The translations under genes were made by a program, and so were the position numbers. The notes beneath the pieces are model-generated. The model worked only from the letters and a program-made list of their open reading frames with translations. It was not told the origin of the DNA and did no database searches. From NCBI GenBank assembly GCA_000727475.1, contig KL647292.1:777789-841788 (forward strand): DNA of 64,000 nt. Direction: 5' to 3'. Positions 34,101 through 45,739 of this stretch are shown in pieces (position 1 is the stretch's first letter; every line of letters begins with the position of its first letter). This stretch comes from Sarcocystis neurona. Taxonomy: Eukaryota > Apicomplexa > Conoidasida > Eucoccidiorida > Sarcocystidae.

Positions 34101-37100
34101 CAGCGCCGCTGCCCCTTCCTCTCCTCCTTCTCCACAACCTGCTACTAGTGCTTCTCCACCCGCTGCTGCTTCTCGAACAGGTACTGCTGCTCCCCCTCGA
34201 CCTGCTGTTGCTTCTCTCTCTGCTGCTGCTGTTTCTCTGTCGGTTGTCGCTCCTCGACCTGTCGCTGCTGCTTCTGCCCCAGCTCCTGTTGCCGCTCTCT
34301 CTGTTGCTGCCGTTGCTGTTTCTGCTGCTGCTGCTGCGTGATCCGCGGCTGCTCCTGTTTGCACGGCGGGCTGCCTTGCAGACAGCAAAGAAGACGCAGC
34401 AGTTACGGTGTACGTACACCCCACCGCAGCAACGCAGAAGCGCGCATGCAGAAACTTGGCGTGCAGATCGTTCGCTGCCAGGTGTACGTACACCTCAGGA
34501 GCACCAGCGGCAGCTCTCCGCAGGGATTTGGCTACCAGAGAGAGGGACAGCGGCGCTGCTTCTTCTGCCGCGTATTCAGCAACAACTGCTGTTGTTCCAC
34601 CGTATCCTTCTGCTGCAGCGGCTTCCTCTCGTGCTGCCAGTGTTGCTGCTGCACCCGCTGCTCTTCCAGCGGTGACCACCGCAGCGTGTGGTGTACACGC
34701 TGGAGGTGCTGCTGCCTTGCTCCCTGCTGTTGCACGCGGCAGCGAAAACGGTGTGGCAGCAGTTTTCTCTGCAGCCACGGTTGCTGCTGCATTTCTTTCC
34801 GCTGTTATTGTTCTATATTCCTCTCCATGTATTGCTCCTGCTCTCTGCGACGCAGCGGCTGCTGCTGCTGCTTCTACAACTGTCCTGTCACTATAAAAGG
34901 CGCGGGCACAGCTCCTGGCGTGCTGCTGCTTGCTCGGAATTTTCCTCTTGCTGCTCGTCCCGCAGCTACCGTCAGTGCTGTGGCTGCTGAGAAGTCGCCG
35001 CACAAGCTGCAGATGCTCCGGCGTGCAGTTGAGTGTGAGACCAGCGGTTGCTAATCTGCTGTTGCTGGTAGCTGCTTGCTGCTTAGGCTGCTGTGCTGTT
35101 GCAGCAGCAGCAGGAAATTTGTACGGCTTGTTATTCCATGTTTCCGCAGTCTTCAACGCTCTGCGTGCTGCTCCTGCTGCTGTGGCCCCTGATCCTGACG
35201 TCGCTGCGGCTGCTACTATCGTTGCGCCACCGCTGCAGTGCGGGGCCACTGCTAATGCTGCCAACAGCGCATCCTCATCCGATCCCCGCACCTCCACATC
35301 AACAGCAACCTGCAGTCGTGAATCAGTACCCATCGGCCTTCTTTGCTGCTGCTGCTGTTGCTGTCGCTGCTGTTGCTGCTGCTGCTGCAGCTGTTGCTGT
35401 TGCTGCTGCAGCTGTTCCTGCTGCAGCTGTTGCTGCTGCTGCTGTTGCCGTTGCTGCTGCTGCTGCTGTCGCTGTTGATATTTCTGTTGCTGCAGGTGTA
35501 ACGGCTGCTGCGAGCGAAACGACGACGGACGCTGTTGCTGTTGCACGTTCGGCTTCTGCTGCTGCTGTTGTTGCTGCTGCTGCTGTTGCTGCAGTTGCCG
35601 CTGGCCTTGTTGCAGCTGTGGGAGATAATGTGCCGCGCAGGAGCCGGGTGCCAGAGGCAACAACTGCGCTCTCGCTGAGAGGTGTAAAGCAGCGAGACGC
35701 AGCAGCGCCGGTGGGGGCCTTGGTCGTGGCTGCTGCTGCTGCTGGTTCTCGTGAAACTGCAGTTGCAAGGCTGCTGCTTTCAACGGTTGTCTCACGCTGT
35801 TGCGGAGTGTGGCAGCAGCTGCTGCAGCTGCAGACGCAACAGTGCAGTCCAGCCCAGCTGGCAGGTCTACAAGCACGCGCACGCCTCCTAGAAGCGAAGA
35901 AGCACTTCTAGCAGCGGCAGCAGCACCAGAAAACACCTTCTCTTCTTCGGGAGCGCAGGAAACGCCGCTGTTTCTGCTGCTGCTGTTGCTCTTGCTGGTG
36001 CCGCAGGACGAGGAGGAAGAGGACTGGTGGAAAAAGCCGGAGCTGCTGCTGCTGCTGAAGTCTGGTTTCTGCAGCAGGAAGCTGCTGCGAAGCTCTGTCT
36101 GAGCAGTCGGCACTCTGAGCTGCAGCAAAGCGAGCCCCTGCTGCTGCAGTCTTACGCAGCAGCCGCGGAGCAAATGTAACTGCAGCAGCAGTCTTACTTC
36201 TTCGACTACGTTAGTCTCGTCGCTGCTCTCTCTGTTCCTGCTGCTGCTGCTCGCCATCATAGAGCTAAGGCTACGATTACTGCTGCTGTCGCTGCTGCTA
36301 TGACTCCTGCTCCTCCTGTTCTCATCGCTGCTGCTACGGCAGCGGGTTCTGCTGCTGCTGCTGCTTTCCCAGCGGCCCAGCGTCGGAGTTGGTGCTGCCC
36401 TCACGCCCCACCCGGAGGTTCGTGCTGCTGCCGTGGTTGCTGCTATTCCAGCTGCTGTTCTTGCCGCTGCTGCTCCTCCTGTTGCTTGAAGAATTGCCGC
36501 TGCGCTGCGTCTCGCCGCTGCACCGGCGGCCGCTCCAGCTGCTGTTCTTACTACTGTTGTTCCTTTTGTCGCTTCACTTGCTGCTGCTGCGGGCCTTGCT
36601 GCTGTTGTTGCTGCTGCACGTGCCTCTGCTGCAGGTGCTTCTGCGGCAAAACCTGTGCAGACGCGGCAACAACAGACGCAGTCCATTCCTTTGTGGCTGT
36701 TGTTGTTGCTCTGCTTCTGACGCACCAGCTGCTGGCGCTGGCGAAGAAGCAGCTGCAGCCGCGCCGCTGCTGGTGCTGCGCCGCCCCACACCTTTTCTGT
36801 CAGAAACGTACGTGCAGCTGCAGCAGCAGCAGCAACGTGCTGCAGCGGAGGTCGCAACACCAACAGCACTTCTTCGGCAGCAACGACGTGAACAACGATC
36901 GCTACGCTGCTTTTCCTTATAAAGAAGCGTCCCTCTGCGGCACGCTGTTGCGGCTGGTTCTTCAGCTGCTGCTGCTCCTCCTCATCCTCCTTCTCACGCA
37001 AAGGCCGCTGTTTTTGCACAACGTAACACTGCTGCTGCTGCACTTGCTGCTGCTGCTGGTGCTGCTGCCGCTGGTGCTGCTGCCGCTGGTGCTGCTGCCG

Positions 37101-40100
37101 CTGGTGCTGCTGCCGCTGGTGCTGCTGCCGCTGGTGCAGGGAGCAGCGCAGCAGAGGGAAAAAGACTGTCAGAACTGGCGGAGGCAATATCGCATCGAGG
37201 CTGCTGCTCGTGAGGAGTTGCTGTAACAACCAGTCCTCCTCGCCCTGCCGCCGCTGCTGCTGCGGCTGCTGGTGAGGGAGTCGCCAGAGCAGCGGCGCAC
37301 CTCCCTGCAGCAGTGCAGCAGCAGCAGCGGCAGCACGAAAGGGAAGCAGAGAAGAAAAGGGGTCAGCAGCGTTACTAGATTTTGCATCCTTCAGCGAGCC
37401 AACTCGAAACAGCAAGCCTTCTGCCTTTACCTCTACTGAATAAATACGTCCGCCACTATTTTCTGGTGTATATTCTGCTGGTGCGCCTAACGTGATAGCT
37501 GCCCCTGAGGCTGCTTCTCCTTCTGTTGCTGTTGCTGCTGTGGTTCTTGCTGCCGTCGGTGTCGCTGCTGCTGTTGGAGCTGGGGCCGCGGCTGCACCCC
37601 AGCGCCTGTCACAGTAAGTTCCAGAAGGCAGCAACGGCTTCAGCTTCTTCGTGCTGCTGCTACTGCTGCATGCCGAGGTGATCTCCTTCTCCTGGTCCTG
37701 CCTCTGGTTGTAACCCGGAGCAACAGCAGCAGTAGCACGTGGAAGCACAGCACCAGTAGCGACGCTGTTCATCGCAGGAGGGGCAGCAGCAGGAGTTGAG
37801 GAGAAGTGAGCCGCAGCAGCAACAGCACCAGCAGGTATATACTCGAGCAGCAAGCCGTCTTCTGAGAGACACTCCCGCCGCCGTCGCTGCAGAACAATTG
37901 AGAGCGTTTGAAGTCGCAGCAGCACCACCGCATCGCACAAGCGAAGCCACAGGCTGCTGCTGCTGCTGCCACTGCTGCTACTGCTACTGGTGCTACTGTT
38001 GCTGCTACTGCTGCTAGTAGGGCCGCAGTTGCGGCGTTGGTAGGGGACACTAGGGTCGCAGCAGGCAGCAGAGCAGACCGGCAGGCAGCAGCGCTTGTTG
38101 TTTGCTACTGCTCCCTTACCGTGAACCCACTTCTCTTGTGTTTGCTGCTGCTGCGGTTGCGTCCGCTGCTGCCGCTGGCGCCTCCTACTCTGCTGCCGCT
38201 GCTGTTCGATCCACTGCTGGGGCTGCAGATACCGTTTCTGCATGCCCTGCTGCTGCTGCTGCTCTGTGACTGACTGCCGCTCTACGATTCGCTGCTCCTG
38301 CTGCTTCTGGGCATGCTGTTGCTGGGGCTGCGCAGACGCCTCGGCCTCGCGGAGCGGGGCAGCTACGTATGCGGGACGTCGACGTGCAGCAGCCGCAGGG
38401 GAGCAGCAACACGAGCAGCGGAGGGCTTTATTCTCTTCCACAAACAAAGGAGCCTCTGGGAGAGTCTGCTTCTGCGTCGGCCGTGCTGCTGCTGCTGCAA
38501 TTTCTGCATCTTTGCAGGAGCCTTCTGCTGGTCCTTCTTCTGGTCTTGCTGCTGCGGACGCGCGTGACGGCGAGTGGGCTGCACCTAAGCGTCCTGTCTC
38601 TGCTGTTATCGGGTGGGCTGCAGCTGCTGCTCTTGCAGCAGCGTCCGTTTCTGCTCCTCCTCCTCCTCCTGCGGCTGCTGTTGCTGCTGCGCTTACTTCT
38701 GCTGGTGAATCCCCTCCCACCTCTCGTACTCCTCCTGTCCCATCAACGGAGGCTGCTCCATCTCCTGCTGCATGTGTTGCTGTTGCTGCCGCGTCTGCTG
38801 CTATTTGGTCGGTGCATCTTGCCACACTTGTCCATGCGACTGCTGCTGCTGTTTGTCGCTGTAGGATTTCTCCTGCTGCTCTCTCCTTTTTTCTGGGGTG
38901 ACTTGCACTGCGTGCTGCTGCTGCTATAGCATGTTCTACTGCTGCTGCGGCAGTAACAGCAACTTCGACCGGTGCAGCAGCAGCAGCAATGTTTACTTCC
39001 ACTGCTGCTGCCGCATGCATCGCTGCGTGTGCCACACTGCCTGCTGGCAGTTCCGCTCTTTCGCCGGCTGCTGGGGTGCCAGTGGCATCGCCTGCTACCG
39101 CTGTGTTTTTCCCGTCTTCGGTTCTCGCTGCTGCACGAGCACCTGCTGGTGCTGCTGGCACTTCTCGCTCAGCTACTGCAGACGCCGCTGCTGAAGCTGC
39201 AATTTCTGCAGCAACAGTGCAGGCAGGAGCTGCACCTGCTTCAGCAGCAGACGCCACACGCATAGCAGAGCTGCAAGACGCTGCAGCCGCAGCAGCAGAA
39301 GGCAGACGAGCAGCAGCCGCAGCAGGAAAAGATGCAGTTGCTAGAGCCAAGGAGGATGAAGCAGCAGCAGCGGACACAGGAGGCGCAACGGCAGAAGAGA
39401 AAGCTGCAGGAGAAACCTGCGCAGCACCAAACACTGGCGCAGCCGCAACAACAGCAGAAGCAGCAGCAGCAGAAGCAGCAGAAGACAATGCAGCAGGCAC
39501 CGGACCCACCGCAGGCGCAGCAGCATATTTATTGACAGCGGCCGCAGAGTTGAACGGGGTAGCAGCAGACTCTGGACGAGTAGCACCTGCAGCAGATTCA
39601 TCAAGAGAAATAGCAGAGCCAGCAGCAGAACGAGGAAAGAAAGAAGCAGCAGCAGGAGGAAGAGCGTCATGCGCCAGTGCTGCGAGCAGCAAGCCACCGT
39701 GGAAAAGAATTTCAGCAGAAAAGGCAGAAGGAGAAGGAGCAGCAGGAACAGCTGCACGAGAAGGAACAGCAGCAGCGGCACCAGCAGCAGGACAAGGAGC
39801 AACAGCAGCGGCAGCAGGAGGAGAGGGAAGGGAAGATGCTGCAAGGCAGAAATGACGAGGAAAAGGAAGAGAAGGAGGAGCGCAGGCAGCAGCAAGAGCA
39901 GCAGTCACAGAGGCCCTGTTTCCGCTCGGCTGCTGCTGCATCGCCTGTTGCTGCCGCTGCGAGGCAAGAACGGGGGGGCAAAGCGGTGGCTGCTTGCTGC
40001 GGAAAGCAGCGGGAATAAATTCTACCATGTCTACTACTGGCAGAGTAAAAGCATGCAAGAGCTCTGCTAATACAGAAGGCTGCTGCGGTTGCTGCGAGAG

Positions 40101-41666
40101 GGACGAAGACGGACGTTGCTCTATTGTATGCGCCGCTGCACCTCTTCTTCTTTTTCTTCGGTCATCTGCTGCAGCAGGAACTCGGCTGCTGCTGCTTCTT
40201 CTTCGGACTTCTCTCTCACGTTCCACGTTTCGGGAGCGATGGCTGTCGCTGGTGCAGTCGCTGCCGCTGCCGCTGTGCCTGCGGCTTTTCCGGCTGCTTC
40301 TGAGGGTCCGTTTCCTGCAGCTGGTGTTGCCGTTTCTGCTGCTGCTGTTGCAGTTTCTGCTGCTGCTCCTCCTCCTCCTCCCGCGCCTCCTCCTCCAGCT
40401 CCTCCTGCTGTTGCTGTTGCGCATGCAGGTGGATGACGCATAGACACACAAAGCAGGAGGACGAGGAGGAGGGAGCAGAATCTGACAGGCGCCGACCCAC
40501 ATACGGACGTGACGCTGCTCCTGCTCTTCCTCTTCGTTCTGCTGCGGGTACTGCTCCTCTCTCTGCTGCTGCTGTTGCTCTACTTCCCGCTGCCGGTGTG
40601 ACTCTACTCCCTGCTGGAGCCCTTTCTCATCTTCCTGCCGCAAGTGCTTCTCGACTTCCTGCTGTAGCTCGTTCTCCTCTTCCCGGTGCTGCTCGTCCTC
40701 TTCTTTCTCCTGCTGCCTCTCTTCTTGCTCCTGCTGCCACGCCTGCTGATGCAGCTGCTGCCAACGCGCCCGCTCTGCCTGCTGGTACTTCTGCAATCTT
40801 CGCAGTCTCTGCTCCTGCCACTGGTGCTGCTCCTGCTGTTGCTGCTGCTGCTGTGTGGGGTCGATTACTACCTTGAAAGAGGAGCACGACAGCAGCGGTG
40901 GCAGTGGCATGGGACGGGGAGCAGCAGCAGGACAGAAAGAGGCAATACCAGCAGCAGCATGCAGCGGGTATCTAAAAAATCGCAGGGAAAAGTCCTCCAC
41001 ACATATATCTATTATACGCTTAGTTGTATGAGAATTCCTATGTGAATGCGTCTGCTGCTGGTTCAGCTGCTGTTGTTGCCGTACGTTCTCCTCGTTGTAG
41101 CGCAGCTCGTGCGGCTGCTGCTGCTGTTCACTTTGCTGCCGCTGCTGGTGCTCCTGCTGTTGGGAGTGAACCTGCTGCAGCTGCGCCACCCCACGCGCGT
41201 GATGCGGCTGCTGCTGCCGCTCCGCAGGTTGCTGCTGCTGCTGTTGCGGGTAGTGAGATGCGACGGCAGGGGGGTAGCAGCCGCAGCAGCACGCCGAGGC
41301 AGCGCAAGCAGCAGCACAAGGACGAGGAGCAGCGGAAGAGAAACACGAAGACAGAGCTGCGGCGGCAGCTGCAGCAGGAGAATGAGAGGAAGCGGCTGCT
41401 GCAGAGGAAGTGCCGATAAATTTGGCGGCCGCCTCACATCGCGGCAGTGAATCAGCAGCCGTTGCTCGAGAGGAGGAAGAGGAAAGAAAAGACGGCGGCG
41501 CGGAAGAGGGCAAGTGCGTAGACGAAGGAGAAACAGCGGAAGGAGTGATAGTGACTTTGAAGAGCGCTGCTTCATAAAGAAGGTGGGGAGCAAGAAATAG
41601 CTTGATATCCCTCAGCGACAGACGCAGCGGGTGAGGCTGCGAGGTGGCGAGGAGAGGCGCATCCCG
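22119..41666 (-). CDS. Giant BLTP2/SABRE-like gene, exon 3 (19.5-kb exon)
   Basis: Codes residues ~3,501-10,016: 6,516 codons without a stop, phase 0 at both ends. Acceptor GTGTACGTACAG ends at 41667; donor GAG|GTAATA. It begins RDAPLLATSQPHPLRLSLRD then IKLFLAPHLLYEAALFKVTI, two alternating strands of RBG type. Other non-repeat islands: TKRIIDICVEDFSLRFFRYP (~41.0 kb), GRIYSVEVKAEGLLFRVGSL (~37.4 kb), RVLVDLPAGLDCTVASA (~35.8 kb), SRLQVAVDVEVRGSDEDALL (~35.3 kb), GLTLNCTPEHLQLVRRLLSS (~35.0 kb), PEVYVHLAANDLHAKFLHAR (~34.5 kb) and LLFNLPEFYLKGQLLVS (~25.9 kb). The TPEHL-x-L phrase is typical of strands facing helices in VPS13/BLTP proteins. The rest is Gln, Ala, Ser, Glu and Arg repeat. Small introns hidden in repeats cannot be ruled out, since CAG tracts stay open in all frames. 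Confidence 0.6.
32514..32618. repeat. 21-bp tandem repeat coding a heptapeptide
   Basis: Five 21-bp units starting TCTGACGCTGCTGCTGCTGC on the plus strand. In the frame of exon 3 (minus strand) each unit reads SSSSSVR; the outer units vary. Unit length keeps frame. Confidence 0.85.
34409..34492. repeat. Two copies of the palindrome TGTACGTACA inside exon 3
   Basis: TGTACGTACA at 34409-34418 (within GGTGTACGTACACCCCAC) and 34483-34492 (within GGTGTACGTACACC), 74 bp apart. In the exon frame they give Val-Tyr-Val/Cys-Thr-Tyr-Thr (PEVYVHL and VGCTYTVTA). The same box sits upstream of the gene's start, so the coding copies may be coincidental composition or internal protein-binding sites. Confidence 0.5.
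35335..35605 (-). repeat. Long polyglutamine tract in exon 3
   Basis: Nearly continuous CTG/TTG on the plus strand, reading on the minus strand as long Gln runs broken by Arg, Leu, Lys and Glu (QQQQQKPNVQQQQRPSSFRS in the middle). One of the purest HAARs in the window. Confidence 0.85.
37058..37137. repeat. 15-bp tandem repeat coding HQRQQ
   Basis: Five perfect copies of GGTGCTGCTGCCGCT plus a partial sixth on the plus strand. In the frame of exon 3 (minus) it reads (HQRQQ)n. Perfect identity points to recent expansion. Confidence 0.9.
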
Positions 41667-41668
41667 CT

Positions 41669-41678
41669 GTACGTACAC
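41669..41678. promoter_or_regulatory. Palindrome TGTACGTACA overlapping an intron acceptor
   Basis: The box lies across the end of intron 2: on the minus strand GGTGTACGTACAG, the last CAG being the proposed acceptor. It is the same palindrome as in the 57.5-59.1-kb region. Whether it acts here as a DNA site or only as a splice context is unknown. Confidence 0.35.
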
Positions 41679-44224
41679 CGCAACAACAGCAGCACACGAG
41701 CAGCAACTCCGACTCCGCCAGCGCAGCAGACACCAGGAGCATAGATGCAGCGGCAGCAGCTGCGTAGAATGCAAGGCAGCGGCAGCACGTGGACGAATAA
41801 TTGTGGGGAGGAAAGGAAGTCAGCCGTACTTCATCCTAGCCAGGCCGGGTCTCAAGAACAGCAGCAGTGCCGAGTGGCCGCAGCAGATGGGCTGCTGCAG
41901 TGGAGGAGCAGTGGGAGTCAAGAATGAAGAAGAAGAGCAACAGCAGCAGCATCAGGGAAGTATCGGACCAGGAAGGTGGAGGAAAAGGAGAATGAAGAAA
42001 AGCAGCTGCGGCAGCTCCTACGGACCACCAGAAGCAACAGACCCGCAGGAACGCACGAGATGCCGGGGACGAGTCGAAACAGCAGCAAAGAAAGCAGGGA
42101 GCAGCGCAGCAGCAGAGGAGAGGAAGAAGACGAAGAAGCAGCGCAGCAGCAGGCGGCTGGCAGCATTTCCTGCAACGCAGAAGAACCGCCACGAGAAGGG
42201 GGAAGAAACGAGAGAGAGCCGGAGAGCAGCAGGATCACCGCTGCTGCTGCCAGGAAGTCAGAGGACTATGCGCAGCAGCAACGAAGAGAGCAGCAGCAGA
42301 ATAATGCCGCAGCAACAGAAGCACAGCAGCAGCAGTGAGAGGCGTGATGGAAGAAACAGCAGCGCAGCAAGAACTCCAGAAGAGAACACCAGGCGCACCA
42401 TCTTCACTCGCAACACCCCTGAGGCTTCCTATACGGCTTCAAAATATACTCACACACAGCTGCCAGTACCTATCCATCATATATAAATATATACACATAC
42501 GCTTGCATACACTTGTGTACATATGTATATATACATATATATATGTATAAATGAGTTCATATAAAAACTTCGCATATACACATACATTCGTAACAGTACA
42601 CAGCTACGCGTATATATATGGATAAATATACACGTGTGTATGTACATATATACGTATATAAATGTTCATACACATATATGTATATCCACGCACACATATA
42701 TGTATATAAGTGTTCTTTCACATATATATATATATGTATATGTATATAAGTGTGTTCTTTCATACACACGTATATATACATACATGTATATATATACACG
42801 TATGTATATAAGTGTTCTTTCATATATACATGCAAATACATATATATATATATATATATATGTGTATACACAGATGTGTAGATATGTCTGTCGCTAAAGA
42901 GAGGCATGGAGAGTTGCGGAGGGAAGGATGTGGGCAGAAAAGAATGAAGAGAGAAAAGGGAGCTCCAGTGAAGCGAACACATCACGGAAGAGTCCTTCAT
43001 GTCTTTTCTTTTTTTTTCTTCTGAAGAAGCGGTCGTATTACAGAAGACCGCGTTTCTCTTCGTCTCTCCCTTTCTTCTGCTTCTGTGTATACGTGTGCGC
43101 ATGCATGTGAGTGTATGTCTCCCTCCTGTGGCTATTTCTCGTTTTCCTCTCTCTGGAAGCAAATGGGTGTGAGAACCATGGCACACATGCATGTACACAA
43201 TTGCCTTATTATATATATATATTCATAGACAGATAGATAGATACATAGGTGTGACTGGCTCTATTGTATGCAGCTATACATATATATGTGCAAACGAATG
43301 TGCACACCTCTCTCTATATTGTGTCCCTCTCTGTATCGTACAACTCCTTCTATATATACATATATGTCCATATGTGTGACTTTCTCCATTATATACAGCT
43401 ATACATACATATACATATACATATAGACTTCTCTCTATGGTACACCTTTCTACATTATACAGCTATACATATATATATGAATATACATGTCTTCTCTCTG
43501 TTAAATATGTATATATGTGTAGCTGCGTATCTAGCAGTATATAGACTCCTTGGGAATAAAGCAATGGCGTGCATCTGTGCAACTAAATATACGCATATAT
43601 CTGTGTAAGTACCATGTCTACTACACACATACATATATGCGTATAACCACCTATCCCTGGTATATTTATATATATGCCTGCATACGTGAGCATATGTGGA
43701 CCATTTGGGATTAAAACACTGACGCGTATCTGTACAAGTGTAGGATCATATACATATACATATATATATACATCTCTATACTATTCACCTATATGTATAT
43801 ATATATGTATGCGTTACCACCTCTCTCTACTACAACTGTATGGTCACATATATACATATGGATGGGTAGATAGATAGATATATGCACATATCTTTAATAC
43901 TCTCTACTATACACCTATACATTTATATATATATGTGTCACCAGCTGTCTCTCTTTTTATTATATACATATATATATCTATATGGCTGCATCAGTGATAA
44001 TATGTAATCTGCTGGAGAATAAAAGATTTTGTTTGTGAGTGTTTATGAACGGCAGAGAGGAGGAGAAGGAGGCTGCGCGCCGTGGCCAAAAGCGTAGCTG
44101 AAAAACGTGTCTTACTCTGTCTACGAACTGTTGACATACGCGCAGTCATCTGCCCGACTTACATACGAGCAGAAAATCTCTTTTTGTTCCTATTTGTGTG
44201 TCGGTATTTATTTCATAACGTCCA

Positions 44225-44631
44225 TTCCTCGATATTTACTTCTCCGTATTTATTCATCGATATTCATGTCTCAATATTTACTCCTCAATATTAACTCCTC
44301 AATATTTACCCCTCAATATCTACCCCTCAATATTTACCCCTCAATATTTACCCCTCAATATTTACCCCTCAATATTTCCTCCTCAATATTTCCTCCTCAA
44401 TATTTCCTCCTCAATATTTACCCCTCAATATTTCCTCCTCAATATTTCCTCCTCAATATTTCCTCCGCAATATTTCCTCCTCAATATTTCCTCCTCAATA
44501 TTTCCTCCTCAATATTTACTCCTCAATATTTACCCCTCAATATTTCCTCCTCAATATTTACCCCTCAATATTTCCTCCTCAATATTTACTCCTCAATAGT
44601 TACTCCTCAATATTCACCCCTCAATATTTAT
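44225..44631 (+). repeat. 14-bp minisatellite CCTCAATATTTMCY
   Basis: About 26 tandem copies of CCTCAATATTTACC / CCTCAATATTTCCT, with degenerate copies at the 5' edge (CTCGATATTTACT). Because 14 is not a multiple of three, the plus-strand ORF 44107-45003 cycles through three readings (SIFTPQYLPLN, QYFLLNI) and stays open for 298 codons. The consensus contains no stop in any plus frame. It lies inside intron 2 of the giant gene. Confidence 0.9.
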
Positions 44632-45739
44632 TTGTTGATGTTTGTTGCTCGTCCCTTGTTACTCGACATATATTTGTTGGTATCTTCTGCTGGGTGTGTA
44701 TTTGCCAACATTTGTTTCCCGACGTGTATTTGTCGAAATTCATTTTTCGCTGTTTCTTCCTCGTGCTGTCGTCTTCGTACTTCTTCGTCGATTTTTTCTT
44801 CAGCCGTAGAAATGCGTACATACGCAAAAGCAGCTAAAACCTCCTCTTGCGCCAACTCTGTGCGAGCGGCGGGCATGCGTCCCTCCCCCGGGCCCCCACC
44901 GCGCGTCCCAACGGAGAGACCCGCACACAAACGGCGCGGCCTCACAACAAATCCACATGCACAAATACAAGTAGAAACATATAATATACATCTAACAAAC
45001 TAGACACATACATATATAGACGTACTGCGCAGACGCGGCTGCTATGTAATTGCTCATATATATATATATACCTGAATACGTGCGCATGTATGCCCTTACA
45101 CAGATGCAAACAGCTGCATGTGCGTGTATATATATATATATTACATGTAGGGATTTAGAGTGATAGAGAGACATATATATATATATACGTGTGTTTATAC
45201 GCATACTTTTGCACATATATATATATATATGTGGCCACATATACACGTGGATTCCCCGACACACGTAGACATAATTTTATACATACACATATATATATAT
45301 ATATATATATATATCTTTCGATAGAGAGAGAAACACACATAGACATACATACGCATACCTCTGTGTATACATATATACGTATACGTAAACGTGTACTCCC
45401 CTACTTATTAACAAGGCCATATACATATATATATGTATATGTGAATAGGTACTGCGGTACATATATATATATATATGTATGTACACATAGGCGTGTATGT
45501 GTCTCGTGCCCTTCCCCAGAAGGCGATTTCTTTAGAACTCAACTGAATAGCCGAACAAAGTAGAAGCAGTTTTAGCCGTTTACGCGTACGTAGGCTCTAC
45601 CGTCTGACTTGTGCAACAAAGTGTCCAGAGAATAGCTAGCACACGCGCGGCCTTCAGAAATACAGAGAAAGAGAAGCAAAAACGGAAGAGAGAAGGGGGG
45701 AGAAAAAATCAGAGAAAGAGAGGGGAAAAGGATGCTGAC

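Larger units (their letters stand above)
41667..45739 (-). other. Intron 2 of the giant gene
   Basis: 4,073 nt. Donor CTAAAGCAG|GTCAGC at 45740/45739 and acceptor GTGTACGTACAG at 41667; joins residues TALKQ to RDAPLL in phase 0. 41700-42370 is GCA/GAA-rich on the plus strand and open for up to ~280 codons there (basic, Ser/Gln-rich), a possible nested plus-strand ORF without clear support. 42480-44000 and 45050-45480 are TA/CA microsatellite. 44225-44631 is a 14-bp minisatellite. 44640-45000 is unique sequence. Confidence 0.5.
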
